64,000 bases of DNA, from positions 930,001 to 994,000 of the forward strand of contig CP165730.1 of NCBI GenBank assembly GCA_041200185.1. Reading direction: 5' to 3'. The DNA comes from G041200185 sp041200185. GTDB lineage: Bacteria; Pseudomonadota; Alphaproteobacteria; BNTO01. Every line of letters starts with the position of its first letter. Positions within the stretch are counted from its first letter, which is position 1. Below are positions 36,613 through 46,349 of the stretch, piece by piece. Made by a program: the position numbers and the translations under genes. Under the pieces are notes generated by a model that ran no database searches, was not told where the DNA came from, and was given only the letters and a program-made list of their open reading frames with translations.

Positions 36613-39435
36613 ATGAAGTTCACTCAACTCTTTGCCTTGACGACAATTTTTTCAACTCTCCCTCTACCTTTCTCGTCCAGGGAGGTTCTTTGGAGCTCTT
36701 CTAAGCCCTCGCAGGACCCGTCATCCTCCACTCTTGAACAGCAAAATTCGTCTTCGAATTCTTGCAATTGTCCATGTAGCAAACCGAATGAGCCTTCAAC
36801 GACGACGGAAGTGTGTGCTATTTGCGGGAGTACGCATTCATTTTTGTCGGAGCCAGGTTTTCAAACCTGGCGTTGTAGCTGTACAGCAAGTATAAGAAGT
36901 TTGACTGAAGATTTAGAGAAAAATAAGAACATTTTAAATGAACAGGTCTCTAAATTGGCCTCTGTTGATGAAAGACTCACAAAACATGTTCAAAGCACTT
37001 CAGACACAGCAGTAAAAGCTCAGCTTACAACGCTAAAATCCACAGTCGATAGGCTCGTTCAAAACGTTAGCGAGTTAACGGCAAATTGGGACTCTCTTAG
37101 CCAGATTAATGATGACCACTGGGCTGACCTTAGCACGAAAGCACAGAAGCAGTACGAGTCGGTCCTTAGCCATTTAGACCAGGCTCTTCAAGAAAATGTA
37201 AGTAACAACCAAATCAGTCTCGATAATTTTAAGCAAGAACAGGCTTCTCTTCTCAACTCAACCCTTCAAGATTTGCGCACGATCCAAAGGAAACTTTGTC
37301 AAACTGTTGGGTTGCCTGAGGCCGAAAATCCTTCCGATATCGACATTAAGAAAACTCGCGTTAATCAAATCGACACAGATTTGCAGATTCTTACTAACGC
37401 GTTCGAAAGGTTGTGCGAGAAAGTTGGGGACCCAGAAACAATTGCTGCACATGAAGTTTTCACAGAACTCAACCAAAATACCTCTACAGGACCTCTATCT
37501 CTTACTCGCATGCTAACTGAACTAGCCGATAAATTTAGAGATTTCGGGACCTCTCTTGAATCAGCCATCGGTAAACAGACAAATTCACGCTTCGACTCCA
37601 TCTTGCAAAGTATCGATGAGCACAAGCAACTCTTAGATACCCTGCAACAACAGGCCGAACAAACAGGTAATCTCTTAAGTGGAGTTACTTCCGAGCACAT
37701 CCAAAACTTAAAAAACCTACCCGCTTTAGTCTCAGAAACTGTCAATCAGCAAATCAATAGTTCGAACTTTGATATCAAGTTAACGGATAAATGCTCAACG
37801 ATCATTCAATTACGTCTAGGGGATCTTAATAGTAACACGAACAGTCGCCTCAGTTCACTTGAGCAACAAATCAGTTCTCTCCAGTCACAACTCGGAAATA
37901 ATCAATCTTCGACAGAAACGAACAGCCTCACTCAGCAACTCCAGAAACTCAAGGAAGAAGTGGAGAGTTTATCTTCAACAACAAGTAGTCATTATTCAGA
38001 GTTATCCTCAAATTACTCTGACTTATCTTCAAATTTCCAAAATTTTCAAAATGATATAAATCAACGTCTTCTCACCCTTTCTCAGCAAATCGGTGGAGGT
38101 GGCTCAACGGGAGGCGATAATAACAACGAGAGCACTTCTCCCCTACCAGATAACTCCCTCTCCCAGCGTATTCAGACTCTTTCTGATTCTCTTTCCAATT
38201 TAGAGCAGGCCTACCAACAGGCTGATAGCAACCTTAGTGAACAGATTGCAAACCTCCGCTCTGAATTTACACAGGAATTAACTCAGAAGATCCAAGAACA
38301 CAATGAATCTGCAGAATCTTGGAAAGAAGAGGTTGATTCAAAACTCAAAAGCCTTTCTGACAGCGTCATGGGAGATAGTAATTCGTCAGAGTCAGATCTT
38401 TCGCTCTCACAGCGAGTGGCGCGCCTTACTGAGTCTGTGAATGCTAACGCCTCCAATATCAGCGAGCAAAACACGAAGCTGTCGAATCTTGAAAGCCAAT
38501 TTTCTGAATTTGAGAACCAATTCAGCGAACTGAACTCGAAATACGAAGATCAGACTCAAAGTACGAGCCATCAGTTTTCTGAGATTTCTGACCACCTATC
38601 AACTTTGGATTCGGGTCTTTCTGAAGCCAAAAACTCTCTTGAATCTGTCTCCAATGACGTTTCTTCGCTAACGAGCCAGTACGAAAGCCTGAACTCAACG
38701 GTGCAGAGCCTCGAAGCTACAACCTCGTCATTAGGCGACAACTATCAGTCTTTGCATGATGAACTTCAAAACCTTCAACAGTCTTTCCAACAAACTTCCG
38801 ATGAAACAAAACAAAGTCTTAGCAACATCGACAATCATTTCTCAACCGTCGAGTCAGAAATAGAAAACATAAAAAGCGCTCAGTCAGAGTTAACAAACTC
38901 AACATCAACGTTAACTACAAATGTCCAATCGCTAACATCAAATGTGAATAGCCATGCATCAAAGCTTAATCAACATGATCAGTCGATCAATCAATTGCAA
39001 CAGGCTGACACCAACCTTGGCACTCGCATTGATAGCTTGTCTTCAACATTGAATACAAACTATAACTCTTTAACCCAGCAGATCACGCAGATTAACAATC
39101 ACATCGGCAATGTCTCCGGGAATGGGTCGAATCAGTCGTTAGCCGCCCAGGTCGCCTCTCTTCAGTCGACAATTTCTACGCAACAGCAGACCATTACGAG
39201 CCTTGTGAGTGAACTCGAGCAACAGCGTAACATCAACGACGTTCAGGCAACAACTTTGGAAAGCCAAGTCGCCATCAACCAGACTCAAGCCAACGAGATC
39301 GCAGCTCTTTCTTCGAGGATCGCCACCATCGAAAGCTTCCTGTCAGGGAACTCCAACGCCATTTTGGAAAGGCTCGTCGCTCTTGAAAACTACTGTTACA
39401 CAAGTACAGATTACGGAAATGTATCATCAAAATAA
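36613..39435 (+). CDS. Large secreted coiled-coil protein with cysteine-rich N-terminal segment
   Basis: 940 residues. A signal peptide (MKFTQLFALTTIFSTLPLPF) is followed by a Ser-rich linker and a cysteine cluster with C51, C53, C55, C68, C71, C88 and C90 (CNCPC, CAIC, CSC), which resembles a small metal- or disulfide-stabilised knot. From about residue 95 to 930 nearly the whole chain is heptad-patterned coiled coil rich in Ser, Asn, Gln and Leu, with a glycine-rich break (QQIGGGGSTGGDNNNES) near residue 495. Repeats such as LSSNYSDLSS and SSLTSQYESLNSTVQSLE recur. No enzyme domain. Likely a long fibrous exported protein (surface fibre or effector). The signal resembles that of the gene at 43426. 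Confidence 0.85.
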   Translation: MKFTQLFALTTIFSTLPLPFSSREVLWSSSKPSQDPSSSTLEQQNSSSNSCNCPCSKPNEPSTTTEVCAICGSTHSFLSEPGFQTWRCSCTASIRSLTEDLEKNKNILNEQVSKLASVDERLTKHVQSTSDTAVKAQLTTLKSTVDRLVQNVSELTANWDSLSQINDDHWADLSTKAQKQYESVLSHLDQALQENVSNNQISLDNFKQEQASLLNSTLQDLRTIQRKLCQTVGLPEAENPSDIDIKKTRVNQIDTDLQILTNAFERLCEKVGDPETIAAHEVFTELNQNTSTGPLSLTRMLTELADKFRDFGTSLESAIGKQTNSRFDSILQSIDEHKQLLDTLQQQAEQTGNLLSGVTSEHIQNLKNLPALVSETVNQQINSSNFDIKLTDKCSTIIQLRLGDLNSNTNSRLSSLEQQISSLQSQLGNNQSSTETNSLTQQLQKLKEEVESLSSTTSSHYSELSSNYSDLSSNFQNFQNDINQRLLTLSQQIGGGGSTGGDNNNESTSPLPDNSLSQRIQTLSDSLSNLEQAYQQADSNLSEQIANLRSEFTQELTQKIQEHNESAESWKEEVDSKLKSLSDSVMGDSNSSESDLSLSQRVARLTESVNANASNISEQNTKLSNLESQFSEFENQFSELNSKYEDQTQSTSHQFSEISDHLSTLDSGLSEAKNSLESVSNDVSSLTSQYESLNSTVQSLEATTSSLGDNYQSLHDELQNLQQSFQQTSDETKQSLSNIDNHFSTVESEIENIKSAQSELTNSTSTLTTNVQSLTSNVNSHASKLNQHDQSINQLQQADTNLGTRIDSLSSTLNTNYNSLTQQITQINNHIGNVSGNGSNQSLAAQVASLQSTISTQQQTITSLVSELEQQRNINDVQATTLESQVAINQTQANEIAALSSRIATIESFLSGNSNAILERLVALENYCYTSTDYGNVSSK

Positions 39436-39473
39436 CCTCCTATATAGTTAAACCAAAAACTTTGAAATCGCGA

Positions 39474-39500
39474 AGGGAGCGCCTCATGCAGGTGTTCCCT
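39474..39500 (+). terminator. Hairpin after the coiled-coil protein gene
   Basis: AGGGAGCGCCT and AGGTGTTCCCT pair as an 11-bp stem including two G-T pairs, loop CATGC, 39 bases past the stop. No T-run follows, so termination is likely but not certain. Confidence 0.45.
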
Positions 39501-39683
39501 CCGCCTTATCCTATATATAGCATCAAATTTCTTACATTTTTAATACTCCCATCACAATAATTAATAACAAATTCATGTTATTTGTAAAAATTTTCTTATC
39601 TATTCTTATTATTCCGCTCCTCTTGAGAAGAACGCTTTGGTTCTGTACACTCCAGGCAGGAATTCAAAGGTGAATTTTCTCTC

Positions 39684-40307
39684 ATGCAGACACATCTTTA
39701 TACTTACGATCTCCCTGAGGACGTTCTTCTGGGACCTGAGATAGCTCTTGATACTGAAACTATGGGCCTCTGTCCGCACCGCGACCGCCTCTGTTTGTTA
39801 CAGTTGAGTGCAGGAGATGGACACTGTCATCTCGTTCATTTTCCTCACGCGGATTTTACGAAGTCGCCGAACCTTTGCCGTCTACTTCAAGATCCTCATA
39901 TCCTAAAAATCTTTCATTATGGCCGCTTTGACATCGCTGTTTTAGCCAAAAGTTTTGGCTTCCTTATTCAAAACGTTTACTGCACGAAAATCGCCTCCAG
40001 ACTTGTACGCACCTACACAGCGCGGCATTCTTTGAAGGATCTTTGTCGGGATCTCCTTGGTCTTGAGTTGAATAAGGAGGAGCAAACGTCGGACTGGGGA
40101 GCAGCAAGCCTTACGTCAGAGCAGCTGAAATACGCCGGGACGGATGTGCTTTATCTTCACAACCTCAAGGAAAAACTGGATGAAGCTCTCATTCGCGAAA
40201 ACCGCCAGGAGGTCGCCAAAGCCTGTTTTCAGTTTTTGCCATTCCGCGCTCAGCTGGACTTGTGGGCAGGAACCGATTTCGATATCTTCGCCCACAAGAA
40301 TTCATGA
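39684..40307 (+). CDS. rnd: RNase D-like 3'-5' exonuclease
   Basis: 207 residues, only the DEDDy exonuclease domain without the HRDC domains of full RNase D, as in the short alphaproteobacterial form. Motifs: ALDTETMGL (Exo I, D and E), HYGRFDIAVL (Exo II, D) and YAGTDVLYL (Exo III, Y and D). It trims 3' ends of structured RNA such as tRNA precursors. ATG at 39684. The gene is convergent with the 1036-residue protein gene, with eight bases between the stops. Confidence 0.9.
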   Translation: MQTHLYTYDLPEDVLLGPEIALDTETMGLCPHRDRLCLLQLSAGDGHCHLVHFPHADFTKSPNLCRLLQDPHILKIFHYGRFDIAVLAKSFGFLIQNVYCTKIASRLVRTYTARHSLKDLCRDLLGLELNKEEQTSDWGAASLTSEQLKYAGTDVLYLHNLKEKLDEALIRENRQEVAKACFQFLPFRAQLDLWAGTDFDIFAHKNS

Positions 40308-40315
40308 GGCGAGCG

Positions 40316-43300
40316 TTACGCATTCTCCGTCTGAGGTGGCGTTTGCATCGCCTGGGTGATTTGCTCTGTTAAGGCATCGATAGCTGCCCAGGGGCTGTTG
40401 GCACCGTCAACGAGGTCTGATGTGTAGTCTGTTTTCAAATCGAGGACTCCGGTCAAAAGCGAAGAAGGCTTGCCTGCTAATTGACTGAGAACGCCGCTAA
40501 ACTGAGAATTCTCTTCATGCGGCAAAAATTTCTCGTAATAGTATGAGATCGTTCCTTTTAGGCGCGAAAGACTTGTGCGAAGAGTTTTAAGATTTGTCTC
40601 AAAAATTGTCTGTTCTTCTTCACTGACCGTTGTTCTAGTCGCGTTTTCAGCTTTACGAACCTGAGCGTATAACGTGCCACACGAATCCAGACCTGGATCC
40701 GTTATGGAACCGATATAGTTGATTAGCAACTGAGCACCACACTCGTACAAAACGCCATTGAGGCACCCAAACAGTGTCGTATCCGCAGGATGGTCGGCCT
40801 TCTCACCAAGGTTGGATAAGGCTGTTTCCTTCCCATTTGTCTCATCGGCCTCATTTTTCTCTACAGGCTGGCCAGCTTCCTCAGCGGGGTCCTCAACGGC
40901 TGTTTCCTGTCCATCTGTCCCCTCTGTCTTATTTGTCTCATCCGTTCCAAGACTTGCTGGTACCCCTGACTTAACAGCGGCAAGTTTCCGGATCACCTTG
41001 GCGAGATTAACAGGGTAGGCCTTTGTTTGACAGTCCTGGAGAGCGGCAAAGCAAGTATTTAAACGTGATTTAAGTCCGATAAGCTGCTCCTCCTGCAAAG
41101 CTGCTGGAAAATCATCCATCTTTCCTATCTGGTTGTAGAAAGGAGTCGTAAGCGTCTTATAAAAATGTACTGAATTTGTCATTTCGCCTTGTGTCTTCGG
41201 CGGGAGTGCGTTACTCAGTACTCCAGACAACTCTTTAAATAAACCATTTTCATTGTTACTCAACAAATCAACTCCCTCGCGGACAATATACGCAACATGG
41301 CTCACAACCGAGACAGGCGTTTGTTGATCTCCCGTCCAAAACCACAAATCTCCAGACTTACCGCCATTTGTTATTGCTAGTACTTTCCACGAAAGAGAAT
41401 CATTAATGTAGGGGATCCCCACCAAACGGTAAACGAAGGGTTGTGAGTAGAGCTCTTTTTTTAAACTGTCCTCATCCACCGTTTTACCATTTTGAACTGC
41501 CGCTTCAATGGCTGGATAATTCATCCACGATTTCAATGAATTAAACTCATTAGGCCAAGACTTATCGGTCCATGTAAGAGTTTTGTTTTCAGGCCAAGTA
41601 AGAGTTGGTGCTGAAATTAAATTTTTCATAGCTGTATTTAACTGTGTTTTAAGATTCAGAACAGCTGTATCAAAATCCGAACTATTAAAAGGCTCCTGTT
41701 GAACCAAACTATGGAGGGTTTTCGTCGTTTCGTCATTCATTTCGTCATAGCGCGTTCCCAGAGCCTTATTCAGTTGTTGGTAAAAAGCGTCCTCATCACC
41801 TTTTTCAAATGCAACACTCGGCGTATTTTCTATCAGCCTCGCTATTAACAACAGAGTATTCAGGGTCTCTGGGTTGATCGCAAGCTCCTTTGTACGGATT
41901 CGCCCGAGTAACGTAGACGCATGAGCTGTTTTTAAGCTCTTGCCAAGTCGATTCAGGATGGGGTCGAGGTAAATGGACCGGCTCACCCCCTCTAAACAGT
42001 TTACCAAAGTCAGCCCAGGTTGAACATACTGCCCCATGTAGACAGCCTGCTCAACAGGATTATTTGATCCCATTATGCGAGCAGCGACGGAAGGCCAAGT
42101 ATGCAGCAAAATCCTTACGACAGAACCCAAGTCAACCTCAGAATTTAGAGACTTTAAAGAACTAAGATATTCGATCTTTGACGCGTTCATCTTAGTTTCT
42201 GCCTCGGGTACATCAGTCGCCTCAATTTTCTCAAAGGCCATCTCGACTCTTTCTGGGAACTTTGGCTCAACATTTTCATGATTATTAATACTTTCTATGC
42301 TTGGGTTTAAAGATAGTTGTTTTACGAGTTCGACTAACGTGTTGTCTATGGTTTCGAGTGTCGCCAACACCGTTTGGGAAAATGACATCTCCTCTCCTTC
42401 GACGACATTCTCTACACTTTTTTGTAAAGATTGGATTGCTGTAGCCAGATTCTCACGTTCACTCCACAGCTTTCCGAGAGATTCTATCTCTAGCAAACTT
42501 TCACAACCTCGGAGATCCGCTTGCAACTTATGGAAAAGCGAACTAACCGTGAAAGGACTTCTTGAACTGAAGTCATCGTAACTCCCCAGTTCTTTTCGAA
42601 AACTCTCAAGACTCGCCGATTTATTTCGAATATTTTGAATTCGCGTCCAGGCTTTCGTCATTTCAGAAATTGAGAGCTGACCAAGCGCGGTATCGACTTC
42701 GTTGACTTTTGTACCATTCTCAGCATTTTTGTAAACAGTAAAGGCGTTCTTGGTGAATACCCACGCTTCCGATAACTTGTCCTGATCCGCTACAATACCT
42801 TCTACCGTCGCAAATGTACCAGAAATCTCTCCGTCGTCCGGAGCTCCTGTTTCTCCCGAGGCCCATTTTCTTAGTTGTTCAACGCCTGATGTATCAGCAC
42901 CTTCTTGAAAAGATAATTCTCCAAGTCTCGACAGCACGACAGACTTTGACAAATTCTTTAAAAGATTCACCTGTGATTGCAAATCCAGGGCCTCTAGCGC
43001 CCACTTGTACTGTGACCAGAGCGTTCGTCCATTTCGAAGAGGCGTATCCGTGTACTCTCCGAGCTTGTCAAGAAGCGTATCTTGCACGACGAGGTCAACT
43101 AAGGCATTCAGTCGGCCATAAACCGTAACAAACCCCGTAGAATCTCCTGGATATCCCCATTTTTTTTGCGACACCAAGTCAGTAAGAGAATTGCTAACCG
43201 ACGCTCCACCGATAAGATCCTCCATGCGTTTGACCTTATAAGCCAACATGTTTTCTTCGACAACGTCCTGCATAAGGATGTTTTGGACTTGTTCAATCCT

Positions 43301-43426
43301 CGCTTTTACATCGCCATCGCATGTTATTTTTCCAAGTTTAGTAGCAAGTTCACTGACTGTACTTGCCACCATTGGCAAGCTTCCGCCACACAAAAACACG
43401 GCTGTAAGCTGCGTGAATCTTTTCAT
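40316..43426 (-). CDS. Large secreted protein of unknown function, related to the giant protein at 58013
   Basis: 1036 residues. Signal peptide MKRFTQLTAVFLCGGSLPMVAS, similar at the start to the 36613 protein (MK-FTQL). The mature part is almost entirely alpha-helical in pattern, with scattered cysteines. The segment LNTCFAALQDCQ (about residue 790) resembles LTQCFTALQDF in the giant protein, and other Leu-rich helices match it in style. Residues about 820-860 are Glu/Thr-rich imperfect repeats (KTEGTDGQETAVEDPAEE, ETNGKETALSNLGE). No known domain or membrane helix. Probably exported, perhaps a helical scaffold or host-directed protein. A GAAGG ribosome site precedes the ATG. Confidence 0.82.
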   Translation of the reverse strand: MKRFTQLTAVFLCGGSLPMVASTVSELATKLGKITCDGDVKARIEQVQNILMQDVVEENMLAYKVKRMEDLIGGASVSNSLTDLVSQKKWGYPGDSTGFVTVYGRLNALVDLVVQDTLLDKLGEYTDTPLRNGRTLWSQYKWALEALDLQSQVNLLKNLSKSVVLSRLGELSFQEGADTSGVEQLRKWASGETGAPDDGEISGTFATVEGIVADQDKLSEAWVFTKNAFTVYKNAENGTKVNEVDTALGQLSISEMTKAWTRIQNIRNKSASLESFRKELGSYDDFSSRSPFTVSSLFHKLQADLRGCESLLEIESLGKLWSERENLATAIQSLQKSVENVVEGEEMSFSQTVLATLETIDNTLVELVKQLSLNPSIESINNHENVEPKFPERVEMAFEKIEATDVPEAETKMNASKIEYLSSLKSLNSEVDLGSVVRILLHTWPSVAARIMGSNNPVEQAVYMGQYVQPGLTLVNCLEGVSRSIYLDPILNRLGKSLKTAHASTLLGRIRTKELAINPETLNTLLLIARLIENTPSVAFEKGDEDAFYQQLNKALGTRYDEMNDETTKTLHSLVQQEPFNSSDFDTAVLNLKTQLNTAMKNLISAPTLTWPENKTLTWTDKSWPNEFNSLKSWMNYPAIEAAVQNGKTVDEDSLKKELYSQPFVYRLVGIPYINDSLSWKVLAITNGGKSGDLWFWTGDQQTPVSVVSHVAYIVREGVDLLSNNENGLFKELSGVLSNALPPKTQGEMTNSVHFYKTLTTPFYNQIGKMDDFPAALQEEQLIGLKSRLNTCFAALQDCQTKAYPVNLAKVIRKLAAVKSGVPASLGTDETNKTEGTDGQETAVEDPAEEAGQPVEKNEADETNGKETALSNLGEKADHPADTTLFGCLNGVLYECGAQLLINYIGSITDPGLDSCGTLYAQVRKAENATRTTVSEEEQTIFETNLKTLRTSLSRLKGTISYYYEKFLPHEENSQFSGVLSQLAGKPSSLLTGVLDLKTDYTSDLVDGANSPWAAIDALTEQITQAMQTPPQTENA

Positions 43427-43570
43427 ACTGGTAACCTTCTTCCCCCTGGCTTTACCCTCAGTTTAGGAAAGCTGTCTAAAAAAAGCGTTAATGACCTGCA
43501 GGATTAACCGCACTCAATGTGAGGTTTTCTACCCAAGTGCCAAATTTCAATCACGGTTTACAAACGTGAA

Positions 43571-44470
43571 TTACCGGCACATTTCTCGGGGATCAAATAC
43601 GAAGATCATGTGTTTCCACGACTCGTAACGTTCGGATGGTAAAGGGAGAGGACTACACTCAGGGTCCAACACAGCTCTCAAAGCACACTCAGCAGCCAAA
43701 CGAAACTCAGGATCCTTCCGAAACCGCGCTTCGTCAACGATGAGGGCTCGTTCAATGCGACCATCCGGACGAATGAATAACTCGACCTCTACCACGAGCT
43801 CCGACGCTTTCTCGTGCCCGCTCGGCATGTTCCAAAAACGTTTCATATGTTGATTCAGCAAATCCATCTCCGTTCCTGTTAACTCCTCAGCGTAGATCTC
43901 GGCCATGGCGCCTTCGCCCGAGCCTGCTCCTAGCAAGGAACCTACTGAAGAAGCCTGTTTCTTTTGAGGAGTTAAGTCAACTTTCGCCCTCGTGGTTTTA
44001 GTAGGTGCCGTTTTTTTCGTAGAGCCTGACGACTTTGCAGAGGGTGCCTTTTTAGCGGTAGGCTTCGATGCGCCATTTTTAGAGGACGTAGCCGGTTTCG
44101 TACTCTTTTTTGCTGGTTGCTTCGTGGAAGGCCTAACGGCAACCGGTTTGTCTTTTCCTTTCGTTTGAACGTCTTTTCTTACTGCGTTGGATTTTGCCAT
44201 CTCTTTTTTAGGAGGTGCTTTCTTGGGTTGCTGGGTCGTCGTTTTCTTCGTGGCATCGGCTTTCGGTGACGGACGTCCTCCAGATAGCGTCCCCCCTGGC
44301 CCCAATTTCGGAGCACCACTTCTGGGACCAACCTTCACGAAATCCACCATCATGGGGCGAGAGATGGAAGGAATAGGTCGCTGCTTTGCAACGGGACTCC
44401 ACAGTAAACAGCCCCCCACAAGCGCATGCAACACGATGGAAAGCAAAGCCGACCTTTGCAGCGTATCCAT
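43571..44470 (-). CDS. tolA: TolA/TonB-type energy-coupling protein
   Basis: 299 residues. An N-terminal single membrane helix (ALLSIVLHALVGGCLLW) contains the SxxxH pattern typical of TolA/TonB (S11 and H15). A long Lys/Pro/Ala/Thr-rich periplasmic linker spans residues about 50-185. The C-terminal globular domain (200-299) has QHMKRFWNMP, VVEVELFIRPDGRIERA and AAECALRAVLDP, characteristic of TolA C-terminal domains. It connects the inner-membrane TolQR motor to the outer-membrane Pal-TolB system during division. The other tol-pal genes are not in this window. Confidence 0.85.
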   Translation of the reverse strand: MDTLQRSALLSIVLHALVGGCLLWSPVAKQRPIPSISRPMMVDFVKVGPRSGAPKLGPGGTLSGGRPSPKADATKKTTTQQPKKAPPKKEMAKSNAVRKDVQTKGKDKPVAVRPSTKQPAKKSTKPATSSKNGASKPTAKKAPSAKSSGSTKKTAPTKTTRAKVDLTPQKKQASSVGSLLGAGSGEGAMAEIYAEELTGTEMDLLNQHMKRFWNMPSGHEKASELVVEVELFIRPDGRIERALIVDEARFRKDPEFRLAAECALRAVLDPECSPLPLPSERYESWKHMIFVFDPREMCR

Positions 44471-45421
44471 AAACCTAAACGAGGCGAGGAGCTCACAGGT
44501 GAAGGATACCGAAATGCTCCGCCCGTTACCACATTTTTCATAACGGCACTCGCTATTGCATCGTGTAATGTCGTCATTTTTGCAGCGAATTGGACGAACC
44601 CTCTTTGATATTTACATTTGTTACTATGGAAGAAAAATTAAGATCCATCTCAAAAAATCAGTTCTTAAAGGCAATATTTTAAAAATTTCGTTAACCATTT
44701 GACGGCCCCCTCTCTATTCTAACCAAGAACGTTCGCAATAAGAATTCTTTACTGGGAAAGTTTGTAATTATTATCGCGATTTTTTCCGACTTTTTGCAAA
44801 CTAGATCACTCCAAAGCATCGATGAGCTAAACAGTCAAGTTCTCCAAAATTGGATCGCTACTATTTCTCGGATTTTGAGGTCATGTGGGAAGCCCAGAAA
44901 GACCCTGGATATGCCCAATAGTTTTACGAAGTTTTCAGTGCTCCGAAGATGCCATCCCATGGCGTTTTAAAACATATAGGAGGCTTCACCCTAGTCGTTG
45001 TTTCCGAATCATTTGTCGAAAAATTTTTTTTGAGGGGAGGGTATCACAAATCTTATGGAATTTCTTGTTTGCTTTATGGGTTAAAGAAAAACGAAACTTC
45101 TATTTTGTGACTTCCTTCGAGCACATGAGGCAAACCACCCTCGCTCCTTTCAAGCTTCACGACAAAAGAGGAGTTGTCAAGAGAAGGTTGTACTGGTGTC
45201 TGATAAATCAGAGTGCGCCTTGCCTGTAAGCACTTCAGCAGGGAAGCACTTGCAATAAATCTCGCTTGTGTAACAGAGTGGTTTTTGATATCCTTAACCC
45301 GTCTCGTAAGAAGAAGCATCAATGGCATCGAGGAGGTGTGCCGAATAAGAAAAGATGAGACATTCAAAAACGTCGATAACATATTCTGTAGTGTTTATCT
45401 AACATCAAGGAGTACCAACAT
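44471..45421. other. Intergenic region of about 950 bp
   Basis: Upstream of both tolA (minus) and the gene at 45422 (plus). No supported gene; a 114-codon plus-strand frame at 44,885-45,229 has no ribosome site or family resemblance. An AAGGAG site precedes the ATG at 45422. Confidence 0.55.
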
Positions 45422-46225
45422 ATGGTTTCAAGAAAATTAGCAATGTGGGCGTCTCTGCTGACAGTAGTAATGCCCACGTCATCAGCGGTTGCGAGCACTA
45501 TACAAGAGAGGATGGTAAAATTCAACGATCTGGGGCAGGAATACGAGAAGATGGTTCCTGTATACAGTCTAAGAGACAGTAATTTATGGGGTTTGTATGC
45601 ACCCACGCTGGAAAGTTTTTGCGATGCTGGAAAAGGCGGTAAGCGGGCCTTTGACGACGTTATAAGGTGTCTTAATGACGATCTTATTTGCCGTATTGCC
45701 AAAATTATCAGTGATATCGCGTTGAGCTCTAAGGAGTACGAGGCCACCAATGGGCAGGTGAATAATGAGAATGAGCTCACTGTTCCTGTCTTTCAATACC
45801 TACCCAAGTCCCCTCTGTCGGTAGAGAATCAAAAGGAACCGACTTGTGCTGTTAGGCTGACGCGAGAACAATTCGAGTGGTTTAAGAAATACGGTTGTAA
45901 GCTAAAGGAAACAATTGAGAGAGTTCACAACCTCAATATAGACCCTACTTGCGCACTCTTCTGGCCGACTTTGGATGAAATTATCGGAAAGATCGATCAA
46001 GATCAACAGAGGTTTGTAGATAGTGTGCCCCTTAAAATTCAGGAATCAATGCCTAAAAATAGAGGTGGTTGGAAGGTGTCTGTAAATCTTGCAGGCAATC
46101 CGCAAGGGGATTCTTTTTATCGGTACATTTACGATCAAAAGGGGATTTATGGCCTTGTTTTGAACAACACCACATCTACACTTGGCTGTAATGTTGACGT
46201 TGTGATTGAAAAGGTTCGGCAGTAA
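45422..46225 (+). CDS. Secreted protein of unknown function
   Basis: 267 residues. Signal peptide (MVSRKLAMWASLLTVVMPTSSAVA) and a clear AAGGAG site before the ATG. The mature chain has several cysteines (SFCDAG, VIRCLNDDLICR, TCAVR, YGCKLKE, DPTCALFW, TLGCNVD) that could form disulfides, and mixed helical sequence. The C-terminus (GWKVSVNLAG, IYGLVLNN) looks beta-rich. No family recognised. It precedes the rsmH cluster by about 85-125 bases without a clear terminator. Likely periplasmic or exported. Confidence 0.78.
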   Translation: MVSRKLAMWASLLTVVMPTSSAVASTIQERMVKFNDLGQEYEKMVPVYSLRDSNLWGLYAPTLESFCDAGKGGKRAFDDVIRCLNDDLICRIAKIISDIALSSKEYEATNGQVNNENELTVPVFQYLPKSPLSVENQKEPTCAVRLTREQFEWFKKYGCKLKETIERVHNLNIDPTCALFWPTLDEIIGKIDQDQQRFVDSVPLKIQESMPKNRGGWKVSVNLAGNPQGDSFYRYIYDQKGIYGLVLNNTTSTLGCNVDVVIEKVRQ

Positions 46226-46349
46226 AAGGTACCGTTATCTTACTTTTTTCTGGAGAGGAATGACCACTCCTCAATAAATTCCTTGCTTTCTGGGGTGGCC
46301 CTCCCATACAATGGCTCCGTGTGTTGTGAGAGAGTGTTATGAGGTCGGG

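Noticed and set aside
44885..45229. 114-codon plus-strand ORF upstream of the 45422 gene
   Set aside because: No ribosome site, no family pattern, random-looking composition.
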